NCBI GenBank assembly: GCA_026417415.1 | Contig: JAOADG010000008.1 | Span: 833,920-897,919, forward strand | Source of the DNA: a bacterium | Lineage (GTDB): Bacteria > Electryoneota > JAOADG01 | Reading direction: 5' to 3' | DNA: 64,000 nucleotides | Shown here: piece by piece, positions 18,929 to 26,495 of the stretch | How the letters are laid out: each line of letters begins with the position of its first letter | Numbering within the stretch: position 1 is the stretch's first letter | Position numbers and translations under genes: made by a program | Notes under the pieces: generated by a model | The model's database searches: none | Seen by the model: the letters and a program-made list of their open reading frames with translations, nothing else | What the model was told of the DNA's origin: nothing

Positions 18929-18936
18929 TCATTCAT
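18925..18936 (-). repeat. Tetranucleotide ATGA x3 at a stop/start junction
   Basis: Three tandem ATGA units. The first contains the TGA stop of the biotin carboxylase and the third the ATG of the carrier protein. Unit number sets the relative frame of the two genes, but every arrangement retains the stop, so it does not switch a fusion on or off. Confidence 0.7.
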
Positions 18937-20414
18937 TCTCCTATCCAAGGTGAAAAAGGATCACTTTCAAAATCTACACTACTATGATATTCCGATTTTT
19001 CTTGATTGATATATTCACTTAGTGCCGCTAAAGCAAATGCTTCATCCGGTATGGATTGATGAGGTACATTCCAATTAGAAAAAAACTTTTCAATAAAATT
19101 TGTAGTTGTATTTCCTTTTATAAATTCAGGATGGTTAACTATTTCTCGTAAAAAAGGAATGTTAGTTCTTATGCCTGAAATGCCATATCGATCAATTGCC
19201 CATTTCAATTTTTCGATCGCCGTTGTCCTTGTGCTATCAAATACCGTCAATTTCGCTAATAATGGATCGTAAAACAATGTAACGGGTACACCTGCATGAA
19301 TCCCAAGATCATTGCGAATGTTTACACCAATTGGTGGTTCTAAAAAACGAATGATTCCAGTTGATGGTAGAAAGTTGTTAACAGGATCTTCTGCATAAAT
19401 TCTTACCTCAATTGAATGCCCTTTTTGTAGAATTTCATTCTGAGAGAATGGAAGCGATTCACCAGCAGCGATTTTTAGTTGTAATTTCACAATGTCTACA
19501 CCTGTCGTCATTTCAGTTACACTATGCTCAACTTGCAATCTAGTATTCATTTCTAAAAAATAGAAATTATGGAATTTATCTACAATGAATTCTACCGTTC
19601 CAGCATTAACATAATTCACTGCTTTTGCCGCATTAACTGCAGCACAGCATATATTCTCTCGTATTTTAGGTGTTAAAAAAATTGAAGGTGCTTCTTCTAA
19701 AATTTTTTGATGTCTTCGTTGTATGCTACATTCTCTCTCAAATAAATGAATAATGTTCCCTGAGTGGTCACCAAGAATTTGAACTTCTATATGTCTAGGT
19801 TCTTCTAAGTACTTTTCTAAATAAATAGTGTCATCACCAAACGCTTTTAACGCTTCCCTTTTTGCAGATTCTACAGCAGTTTCTAATTCACTCGGAACTT
19901 GAACAATTTTCATTCCTTTTCCGCCGCCTCCTGCAGACGCTTTCACTAAAATAGGATATCCAATTTCCTCTGCTTTATCTAAGAGCGTTTTCGTGCTTCG
20001 GTCTTCTCCTTGGTAACCCGGAACAATCGGTACATTAGCCAATTGCATTATCCTTCTGGCTTCAGTCTTTAATCCCATGCTTCGGATTGCTTCTGGTGAA
20101 GGGCCTACAAAAGTAATCCCAGCTTTATTGACTTTTTCAGCAAATTCAGCATTCTCAGATAGAAATCCATAACCTGGGTGAATTGCATCTACTTTAGATT
20201 TTTTCGCGATATCCAGAATTGCATGAATATTTAAGTAAGTATCTTGAGGAACTTCGCCTGGAATATGATATGTTTCATCCGCCCAGTGAAGATGTAATGA
20301 ACGCTCGTCCGGAGTAGAGTAAATTGCTACCGCTGTCAAACCAAGCTCTTGAATGGCTTGTATAATGCGTACAGCAATAGCACCGCGATTTGCTACAAGT
20401 ACTTTTTTAAACAT
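18933..20414 (-). CDS. Methylcrotonyl-CoA carboxylase, biotin carboxylase subunit
   Basis: ATP-grasp enzyme that carboxylates biotin, 493 aa. FKKVLVANRGAIAVRI opens the N-domain. The Gly-rich loop KASAGGGGKGMKI, ERECSIQRRHQKI and EMNTRLQVEHSVTE form the active site. The end SDPFSPW resembles the linker that in fused MCC alpha leads into the biotin-transfer domain, which here is encoded separately by the next gene. It starts four bases after the enoyl-CoA hydratase gene. Neighbours place it in leucine degradation. Confidence 0.9.
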   Translation of the reverse strand: MFKKVLVANRGAIAVRIIQAIQELGLTAVAIYSTPDERSLHLHWADETYHIPGEVPQDTYLNIHAILDIAKKSKVDAIHPGYGFLSENAEFAEKVNKAGITFVGPSPEAIRSMGLKTEARRIMQLANVPIVPGYQGEDRSTKTLLDKAEEIGYPILVKASAGGGGKGMKIVQVPSELETAVESAKREALKAFGDDTIYLEKYLEEPRHIEVQILGDHSGNIIHLFERECSIQRRHQKILEEAPSIFLTPKIRENICCAAVNAAKAVNYVNAGTVEFIVDKFHNFYFLEMNTRLQVEHSVTEMTTGVDIVKLQLKIAAGESLPFSQNEILQKGHSIEVRIYAEDPVNNFLPSTGIIRFLEPPIGVNIRNDLGIHAGVPVTLFYDPLLAKLTVFDSTRTTAIEKLKWAIDRYGISGIRTNIPFLREIVNHPEFIKGNTTTNFIEKFFSNWNVPHQSIPDEAFALAALSEYINQEKSEYHSSVDFESDPFSPWIGE

Positions 20415-20418
20415 AGTT

Positions 20419-21204
20419 CTACCGTACTGCCCAATATGGTTTACGCTTTTCTAAAAATGCAGCTAACCCTTCTATACCTTCTTCACTTTTTCTAACCTTA
20501 GCAATTAAATCAGTTGATATCTTTAAAAAGTGATGTGGCTGAATAGAATTTAATTGATGTATATAACGCTTAAATTGTTTTACTGCAAATGGAGAAGCAT
20601 CATACAAGTGATCTATTAGTTTGTTTAATTCAACATCTAATTGTTCATTAGTACATGTTTTGTGAACTAAACCAATCTCTTTTGCAACTTTTGCTGAAAA
20701 ACGTTCACCTGTGATTCCTAACCATCGAAAATTAGAAAAACCTATTTTTGCTATGGTAAACGGCCCTATTACAGCGGGTAAGATTCCCAACCTCACTTCT
20801 GTTAAACCAAACATTGTATTTTCTTCAGCGATCACAATATCACAAACGGTACATAAACCAAAACCACCCCCCAAAGCTGCTCCGTGAATTTTTCCGATTA
20901 CTGGGTATTCACAATCATTAATTGAATGAAACATATTCGCCATTTTCAAAGCTGCTTGTACATTTTCTTCGTAATCTAATGTCGCTGTTCTGCTCATATA
21001 TTGCACATCAGCACCAGCACTAAAATTTTTCCCATTACCAGATAGTATAACACCTCTCAAATTGGACTGTTCAGATAACTTTTGAAAAAAATGAGTTAAT
21101 TCGTCAATCATCACTTCATTAAAAGCATTGTTCACTTCAGGACGATTCAGTTTTATATGGCAAAAATTATCTTGCAGATTAACTTCTATTGTTTGTAGTT
21201 TCAT
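20419..21204 (-). CDS. Enoyl-CoA hydratase, probable methylglutaconyl-CoA hydratase
   Basis: Crotonase-fold protein of 261 aa with the oxyanion-hole segments NFSAGADVQYM and GAALGGGFGLCTVCDIV, and an acidic active-site residue in FGLTEVRLGILP. Between MCC and HMG-CoA lyase the leucine pathway needs methylglutaconyl-CoA hydratase, and this gene heads that block, so the assignment follows context. GAGGG precedes the ATG. The rplI terminator lies just upstream, so a promoter for the block is expected at 21205-21245. No isovaleryl-CoA dehydrogenase gene is present here. Confidence 0.82.
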   Translation of the reverse strand: MKLQTIEVNLQDNFCHIKLNRPEVNNAFNEVMIDELTHFFQKLSEQSNLRGVILSGNGKNFSAGADVQYMSRTATLDYEENVQAALKMANMFHSINDCEYPVIGKIHGAALGGGFGLCTVCDIVIAEENTMFGLTEVRLGILPAVIGPFTIAKIGFSNFRWLGITGERFSAKVAKEIGLVHKTCTNEQLDVELNKLIDHLYDASPFAVKQFKRYIHQLNSIQPHHFLKISTDLIAKVRKSEEGIEGLAAFLEKRKPYWAVR

Positions 21205-21241
21205 GTTCCCTCAAAAATGAATTTCAAGTTTATATTCAAAT

Positions 21242-21267
21242 AAAAAAGCGACTTAAAAAGTCGCTTT
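21242..21267 (-). terminator. Rho-independent terminator after rplI
   Basis: Stem AAAGCGACT / AGTCGCTTT (21245-21253 with 21259-21267) and, on the minus strand, a run of T after the stem. It ends the rpsF-ssb-rpsR-rplI unit and separates it from the leucine block. Confidence 0.85.
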
Positions 21268-21289
21268 ACTATTTTACAAAATTATTCAA

Positions 21290-21817
21290 TTAAATCTCTT
21301 CTGAATTATCGCTAGAACTTTCTGAAGTTGAAGAATCTTGCTCTTTAGATAGTTCTTCATTTTCTTCTAATATAGGCACAACATTCACATGAATGATGGT
21401 ATGCACATCTGAATGCAATTTCAAGTGGACTTGATGAGTTCCAATGGAACGTATCGGTTCTTCAAGTAACAATTTCCTTCGGTCAATTTCAATTCCACGT
21501 TGTTCTTTAACCAATTCAGCAATATCTGAAGATGTAACTGCACCAAACATTTTTCCATCTTCACCAACGCGCATTTTTACACTAACTTCTATATGTCCCC
21601 ATTCAGAAATTGCCTTCATTGCAATCTTTCTTTGTTTCTCATCTTTTATTTTCCAACTTCTCTTAAATACATGCTGCAAAGTTTTTTGGTTTGCAGGAGT
21701 ATCAATCATTGCAAGGCCTCTAGGGAAAAGAAAATTTCGTGCGTAACCGTCTTTCACGGTAACGATATCCCCTGCTTTTCCTAATCGTTCAACATCTTGT
21801 TTCAAAATGACTCTCAT
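21290..21817 (-). CDS. rplI: 50S ribosomal protein bL9
   Basis: Two-domain ribosomal protein whose long helix bridges neighbouring ribosomes; 175 aa. The N-domain MRVILKQDVERLGKAGDIVTVKDGYARNFLFP is diagnostic. After the normal C-domain (ending near HVNVVPI, residue 148) there is an extra acidic Ser/Glu/Asp-rich tail of about 25 residues. It is last in the rpsF operon and is followed by a clear terminator. Confidence 0.96.
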   Translation of the reverse strand: MRVILKQDVERLGKAGDIVTVKDGYARNFLFPRGLAMIDTPANQKTLQHVFKRSWKIKDEKQRKIAMKAISEWGHIEVSVKMRVGEDGKMFGAVTSSDIAELVKEQRGIEIDRRKLLLEEPIRSIGTHQVHLKLHSDVHTIIHVNVVPILEENEELSKEQDSSTSESSSDNSEEI

Positions 21818-21828
21818 GGTTCAACCTT

Positions 21829-22059
21829 TTAATGTGGATTATCTTGAACAAATGGAAGTAAAGCCATGTGCCTCGCTCTTTTTATCGCGATGACCAATTG
21901 TCTTTGATGCCAAGCACTGGTTCCACTAATTCTTCTTGGAATAATTTTACCTTCTTCGGTGATGTACCGTGAAAGCATTTTTTCATCTTTGTAATCTATA
22001 TAAAAGATTCCTGCTTCTGTAAATCTACACGATTTTTTCTTTAATAAACCTTTTCGCAC
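21829..22059 (-). CDS. rpsR: 30S ribosomal protein bS18
   Basis: Small-subunit protein partnering bS6 at the platform, 76 aa. The core [33 protein letters not shown] with a basic C-terminal helix matches bS18. It starts at GTG with AGGAG six bases upstream. It lies three bases after ssb, in the usual rpsF-ssb-rpsR-rplI order. Confidence 0.97.
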   Translation of the reverse strand: MRKGLLKKKSCRFTEAGIFYIDYKDEKMLSRYITEEGKIIPRRISGTSAWHQRQLVIAIKRARHMALLPFVQDNPH

Positions 22060-22062
22060 TAT

Positions 22063-22479
22063 CTACTCCTGTTCACTCTTTGGATAATCATTTTGGTTGA
22101 TGTATTCATCTTCTTGTTCTAAAATAGTCACTTCTTTTTTATTGAGAAATTGAATACGTCTTGCTTTAATTTCTACAACCGTTCGCACTGAACCATCATC
22201 ACCTTTCAAATTCCTACTTTGCAGTTCGCCTTCAACAAGTACAGCAGAACCTTTGCTTAAATTAGCAGCACAATCTTCAGCCAATTTATACCAAGCAACA
22301 ATTCCAATAAAACATACATCTTCTTTCCATTGACCGGTATTATCACGGAACTTTCTATTTGATGCAATAATAAAGTTAGATACTGGTGTTCCCGTAGTAG
22401 TATGCCGAATGGTTGGGTCTTTGATTAAATTACCAGCAATCAATACGGTGTTGACATCAGGCATTCGTAATTCTGACAT
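22063..22479 (-). CDS. ssb: Single-stranded DNA-binding protein
   Basis: Tetramer-forming OB-fold protein, 138 aa from the ATG at 22479, which has AGGAGG six bases upstream; a longer frame reaching into rpsF is not needed. The fold is visible from VNTVLIAGNLIKDP through VEGELQSRN. The tail ends in Lys-Ser-Glu-Gln-Glu and lacks the acidic Asp-Asp-x-Ile-Pro-Phe-type tip that normally recruits replication and repair partners. Either another SSB fills that role or partners bind differently here. Confidence 0.92.
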   Translation of the reverse strand: MSELRMPDVNTVLIAGNLIKDPTIRHTTTGTPVSNFIIASNRKFRDNTGQWKEDVCFIGIVAWYKLAEDCAANLSKGSAVLVEGELQSRNLKGDDGSVRTVVEIKARRIQFLNKKEVTILEQEDEYINQNDYPKSEQE

Positions 22480-22489
22480 AAATCGCCTC

Positions 22490-22960
22490 CTACTCTTTAC
22501 TCTCGTCTGGGTTAATCGATTCAAACTCTTGATTTGCCTCTTCAATGGTTAAAGGCCTTTCAGTTCCATAAAGGTCTACCTCTGCCGCGGTCAACTTTAC
22601 TGCAGATTCGGATAATTCTGTAGATAATTTCGATCGAATATTATTCTGTTTAGCAATCAACTTTTCCATTCTTGGGGTTATCACAAGAATTAGATAACGT
22701 AAAACTGCTTCATTTAATTTAAGGAACAACTCTAATTCTGAAATCTTTGAGGGTAAAATTTTAAAAACAGTTACGTAATAAACACCGTGCGTTCTACCTT
22801 TAATTTCATATGCAAATCTACGTTTACCCCAGCGATCCCATTCAAGGATTTCTCCTTCACGTCCTTCTATTGCTGAACGAATTTTATTCGCAACTTCTTC
22901 TACTTGATTATCATCAAGCACAGCGTCCAATGCAAACATTAATTCATATTTTCGTTTCAT
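22490..22960 (-). CDS. rpsF: 30S ribosomal protein bS6
   Basis: Small-subunit platform protein. The ferredoxin-like core (YELMFALDAVLDDNQVE, then DRWGKRRFAYEIKGRTHGVY) occupies residues 1-100. At 156 aa it has roughly 45-50 extra C-terminal residues, acidic and Ala/Glu-rich, beyond the usual length. It precedes ssb with the ssb SD site close to its stop. Confidence 0.95.
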   Translation of the reverse strand: MKRKYELMFALDAVLDDNQVEEVANKIRSAIEGREGEILEWDRWGKRRFAYEIKGRTHGVYYVTVFKILPSKISELELFLKLNEAVLRYLILVITPRMEKLIAKQNNIRSKLSTELSESAVKLTAAEVDLYGTERPLTIEEANQEFESINPDESKE

Positions 22961-22969
22961 ACACTTTCC

Positions 22970-23605
22970 TTATTCTACCTTTGGTGTAGCAGATGAATTT
23001 TCTTCTCCTAGAGTATCATCTACAGGTTTCTTTTTACGAATATTGAATTGGTTCATCGTTTTTGAAATACCATTTTCAATAAAATAATCAACAACAAAAC
23101 TTGCTCTTTCTATAATTTGATTGATTTCTTCTCTCAATGTTAATGGTGGCTCCGATAACACTTGATGTGCTAAATGCTTTCTACGATTTTCAACATCTAT
23201 TCTTATACCGATTCTTAATCTTGAAAATTGGTTGGTTTTCAATTGTTCAATAATAGATTTCATCCCCTTATGTCCACCGTCGCTTCCACTTGCACGGATA
23301 CGAATCGTTCCTAGCCAAAGATCATGATCATCAAATACTACCAATAAATCTTCTAATTGAATTTTATAAAAATTTAATGCTTGACTAACTGCTATTCCAG
23401 ATAAATTCATAAAAGTAGTTGGCTTAATCAAATAGACCTTTGTTGGACTGTGGAAAGAGCTAACTAAAAAGTCACCTGATCCTTTTTGAAAAGAACAATT
23501 TTTTTTTAATGCAATATGATCAACTACCCAAAAACCTGCATTATGCCAAGTATTTTGATACATCAACCCAGGATTCCCAAGTCCAACAATCAATTTACTT
23601 GGCAA
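22970..23605 (-). CDS. pth: Peptidyl-tRNA hydrolase
   Basis: Releases peptides from dropped-off peptidyl-tRNA. The 211 aa protein has VGLGNPG, catalytic His in NTWHNAGF (about residue 21), PTTFMNLSG, and Asp in FDDHDL. The Asn found in E. coli GGHNG is Lys here (GGHKG), a variation also known elsewhere. A charged tail of about 20 residues extends the C-terminus. The start is TTG at 23605 with AGGA upstream. It lies between rplY and rpsF. Confidence 0.93.
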   Translation of the reverse strand: MPSKLIVGLGNPGLMYQNTWHNAGFWVVDHIALKKNCSFQKGSGDFLVSSFHSPTKVYLIKPTTFMNLSGIAVSQALNFYKIQLEDLLVVFDDHDLWLGTIRIRASGSDGGHKGMKSIIEQLKTNQFSRLRIGIRIDVENRRKHLAHQVLSEPPLTLREEINQIIERASFVVDYFIENGISKTMNQFNIRKKKPVDDTLGEENSSATPKVE

Positions 23606-23616
23606 AATGAATATCC

Positions 23617-24252
23617 TTATTCTTGGACTTCTTTTTCTTTCTTTCGTTCAGTAATGACTTCTGGTGGTTTTACTTCAGCTGAGTGTTTTGCTTCGGCTGA
23701 AACCTTAGATGGTAACACAATTGCTATTACTTCATCAAGTTCAGTTAAAATTTTAATTCCTTCTTTAACTTCTATTTCACCTACAGTAATTTTTTCATTT
23801 AATCCCAATTTTGTAACATCAACAGAGATAAAATCAGGTGCTTCTAATGGATTTACTTCAACTTCAATTTGATGTAAAATATGATCCATTACTCCACCAA
23901 AATCTTTTACACCACTCGCTATACCTTCTAAATGGATCGGTAAAAACATTTTAACTTTTTCACCCGCGGATATCGCTTGTAAATCCAAATGTAAAATTTT
24001 TCCAGTTACTGGATGTTTTTGAATTTCACGAATAATGCAATTTGTACCTTCTAATTCGCTATGAATAAGACGAATCATTGTTGGATGTTTAGCTAAAACA
24101 TTTTTTAATACATTTGCATTCACTGCAAATGGTGTAACTTCACTAACTGAACCGTACAATATGCCAGGGACTTTGCCTTCTTGTCTTAATTTTCTCGCTC
24201 CACCTTTTCCTATTTTTGTTCTTGCTTGAACAGGTAAATCTACAATAGCCAT
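23617..24252 (-). CDS. rplY: 50S ribosomal protein bL25, Ctc (long) form
   Basis: 5S rRNA-binding protein of the general-stress Ctc type. The 211 aa protein has the L25 domain (residues 1-95, RKLRQEGKVPGILYG) and the TL5 C-domain, then a Lys/Glu-rich tail. It sits 11 bases before pth and about 23 bases after prs, the common prs-rplY-pth order. Confidence 0.93.
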   Translation of the reverse strand: MAIVDLPVQARTKIGKGGARKLRQEGKVPGILYGSVSEVTPFAVNANVLKNVLAKHPTMIRLIHSELEGTNCIIREIQKHPVTGKILHLDLQAISAGEKVKMFLPIHLEGIASGVKDFGGVMDHILHQIEVEVNPLEAPDFISVDVTKLGLNEKITVGEIEVKEGIKILTELDEVIAIVLPSKVSAEAKHSAEVKPPEVITERKKEKEVQE

Positions 24253-24275
24253 TGACTTCTCCTAAACACTCCTAA

Positions 24276-25217
24276 CTATAAAAACAAGGTACTTATCGAT
24301 TCATTCAAATGAATTCTTTTAATCGCATCTGCAAAAAGTTCAGCAACAGACACTACTTTCAACCATCCAGGAACATTCTCCTTAATAGGTAATGAATCGC
24401 TAACAAACATTTCATGGATGCCAACTTCATCCAACCGATTGATAGCACCTTCTGATAAAACAGGATGAACTGCAGCAATTCGAATAGATCTTGCACCTTT
24501 TTGTTTAAGCAATTCTGTAGCCGTAGCCAAGGTTTTAGCAGTATCTACAATATCATCTACTAGTAAAATGTTTCTATTGTTCACTTCACCCAAAATATTC
24601 ATTGCTTTTGCTTCATCAGGTCCAGTTCTTCGTTTATCAATGATCGCTAATTCTGCATTTAATCTTTTCGCATACGCACTTGCAATTTTGATATTTCCCA
24701 CATCGGGAGACACAATGCATAAATCAGGATAATTTTGAGTCAACAAAAACGAAACAAATACCTTAGATGCATATAAATGATCAACAGGAATATTGAAAAA
24801 TCCTTGAATTTGCGAGGCATGCAAATCCATCGTTAAAACGCGATCTGCGCCTGCAGTGGATATTAAATCGGCTACTAACCTCGCAGAGATTGAAACTCTG
24901 GGTTGATCTTTTCGATCTTGCCTTGCATAACCAAAATAAGGAATAACTGCTGTTACTCTTGCTGCAGATGCTCTTTTTGCAGCGTCGATCATTAACAGCA
25001 ATTCAAGTAAATTCTCAGCAGGTGCTTGTGTTGGTTGAATGATAAATACATCACAACCACGGATATTTTCGCGGTAAGATACTTTTATTTCATTGTCTTT
25101 AAAGTTTTCAATTAAGCAATCTCCTAATGATACAGGAAGATACTTACAAACATCCAAAGCAAACTGCCGATGTGACCGCCCCGAAAAAACCTTGATTGGA
25201 TAAAAATTAGTTGTCAT
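24276..25217 (-). CDS. prs: Ribose-phosphate pyrophosphokinase
   Basis: Makes PRPP for purine, pyrimidine, histidine and NAD synthesis; 313 aa. Visible are the N-terminal KVFSGRSH, TMDLHASQIQGFF, the loop DKRRTGPDEA and the PRPP-binding motif LLVDDIVDTAKTL. The ATG lies only 12 bases from the 3' end of tRNA-Gln(TTG), and that leader has no SD, so maturation of the tRNA should leave prs mRNA with a very short leader. Confidence 0.96.
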   Translation of the reverse strand: MTTNFYPIKVFSGRSHRQFALDVCKYLPVSLGDCLIENFKDNEIKVSYRENIRGCDVFIIQPTQAPAENLLELLLMIDAAKRASAARVTAVIPYFGYARQDRKDQPRVSISARLVADLISTAGADRVLTMDLHASQIQGFFNIPVDHLYASKVFVSFLLTQNYPDLCIVSPDVGNIKIASAYAKRLNAELAIIDKRRTGPDEAKAMNILGEVNNRNILLVDDIVDTAKTLATATELLKQKGARSIRIAAVHPVLSEGAINRLDEVGIHEMFVSDSLPIKENVPGWLKVVSVAELFADAIKRIHLNESISTLFL

Positions 25218-25229
25218 ACCAAGTCATTG

Positions 25230-25301
25230 CTGGGGCGGAGGGATTCGAACCCCCGAATGCGGGGACCAAAACCCCGTGCCTTACCACTTGGCGACACCCC
25301 A
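25230..25301 (-). tRNA. tRNA-Gln (anticodon TTG)
   Basis: On the minus strand the acceptor TGGGGTG pairs with CGCCCCA with one G-U pair, G discriminator at 25230. The anticodon loop TTTTGGT between CGGGG and CCCCG gives anticodon TTG. The T-arm has GGTTCGAATCC. CCA is not encoded. The 5' end is four bases after the spoVG stop codon, so it is probably excised from a protein-coding transcript. Confidence 0.95.
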
Positions 25302-25305
25302 TTCA

Positions 25306-25596
25306 TTAAAATTCTTCCTCTTTTGCTGAAATTGTCGGATCTTCTACCAATTTTTGTCTGTATTTCTCAAGGATTAATTGTTCTAATTCTTGCCTAAATG
25401 TATTATTAATCGGATGTGCGATATCTTTGTAAGAACCATCCGGCATCTTTCTTGAAGGCATGCAAACAAACAAACCCTGATTACCTTGAATTACTTTTAA
25501 ACCACGTACTACAAAAACATCATCCAAAGTGATATTTACAAAAGCTTTAAGTCGTTCTTCATCACGTAAACTGATATTGATCTCAGTAATTTTCAC
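25306..25596 (-). CDS. spoVG: SpoVG-family RNA/DNA-binding regulator
   Basis: The 96 aa protein matches SpoVG throughout: MKITEINISLRDEERLKAFVNITLDDVFVVRGLKV, MPSRKMPDG and AHPINNTFRQELE. Family members bind nucleic acids and regulate post-transcriptionally in Firmicutes and spirochaetes; the role in this lineage is unknown. There is no sign of sporulation genes. It starts at GTG with AGGA upstream, between ispE and tRNA-Gln. Confidence 0.93.
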   Translation of the reverse strand: MKITEINISLRDEERLKAFVNITLDDVFVVRGLKVIQGNQGLFVCMPSRKMPDGSYKDIAHPINNTFRQELEQLILEKYRQKLVEDPTISAKEEEF

Positions 25597-25604
25597 TATA
25601 AATC

Positions 25605-26495
25605 CTATTTAATCTGAACACCATATTGTACTGGTTGAACAATAATACATTCATCTTTTACGAATGAATGTTCGTAGGCATTTTTTGCATCAGAATAGTT
25701 TTCAAAACAAACCACCATAGTACTTCCACTACCCGTCATAGAAATCCATTTGGCTTGAAAAGAATAAAAAAATTCTTTCACCTCATTCCAGTTTTTAATT
25801 TGAGGTGAAATGACATCTTCAAAATCATTTTTGAGTTCTCTACTCCACCAAGAAGCAGAGTTTAAAAATTGGTTTAGAAAGATAAAATCTTGTAAAGAAT
25901 ATGTCAAGTCCCTTTTCAGAACTTCATAAGCATATTTTGTACTGATTGGGACATTAGGAGGACACCATAAAATAAAATATTCCGACAATTTTCTAGGGAT
26001 CTTGAATAAAATTTCTCCTCTACCTTTTGCATATTGTAAGCCACCATGATAAAAAAAAGGGCAATCGCTACCCAATTTCAACAAAGCATTCAAACATTCA
26101 ATGTCATTCAAAGGTGATTCATTTAACAAGTTCACAGCAATAAACGCACCTGCAGCATCCGAAGAACCACCACCCAAACCAGCACCAACTGGAATTCTTT
26201 TATTTAACTCAATTGAATACGTTTTTGTTGATTTAGTAATATTTCTAAATAAATGAACTGCTTTTAGAACTAGATTATCTTCATTACTTGGTAAATTCTG
26301 ATTACCAACAATTGTCAACTCATCGTGTTGATTCTCGGTTTGAATTACCTTTAATTCATCATAGAAATTTACAGATTGAAATATGGTTCGTATCTCGTGA
26401 TAACCATCCGTCCTCCGACTTCCTACCTTTAAACCAAGATTGATTTTAGCGGGACATAAAAGATGGATTGAGTTTATCCTTTCATTATGCTTCAA
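25605..26495 (-). CDS. ispE: 4-diphosphocytidyl-2-C-methyl-D-erythritol kinase
   Basis: GHMP kinase of the MEP isoprenoid pathway, 296 aa. CPAKINLGLKVGSRRTDGYHE marks the N-terminus, and the ATP loop is VGAGLGGGSSDAAGA. The C-terminal MTGSGSTMV completes the fold. The start appears to be TTG at 26495, overlapping the kinase gene upstream by 11 bases, with only a weak SD. It supplies precursors for undecaprenyl phosphate, a loose link to the neighbouring surface-polymer regulators. Confidence 0.94.
   Translation of the reverse strand: MKHNERINSIHLLCPAKINLGLKVGSRRTDGYHEIRTIFQSVNFYDELKVIQTENQHDELTIVGNQNLPSNEDNLVLKAVHLFRNITKSTKTYSIELNKRIPVGAGLGGGSSDAAGAFIAVNLLNESPLNDIECLNALLKLGSDCPFFYHGGLQYAKGRGEILFKIPRKLSEYFILWCPPNVPISTKYAYEVLKRDLTYSLQDFIFLNQFLNSASWWSRELKNDFEDVISPQIKNWNEVKEFFYSFQAKWISMTGSGSTMVVCFENYSDAKNAYEHSFVKDECIIVQPVQYGVQIK

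Noticed and set aside
18925-18936. ATGA repeat as a phase-variable switch fusing carboxylase and carrier
   Set aside because: Adding or removing a unit always leaves the TGA stop of the carboxylase in place, so no fusion would form.
22480-22545. Longer N-terminus for SSB
   Set aside because: The extra 22 residues overlap rpsF and do not match the family; AGGAGG stands before the ATG at 22479.
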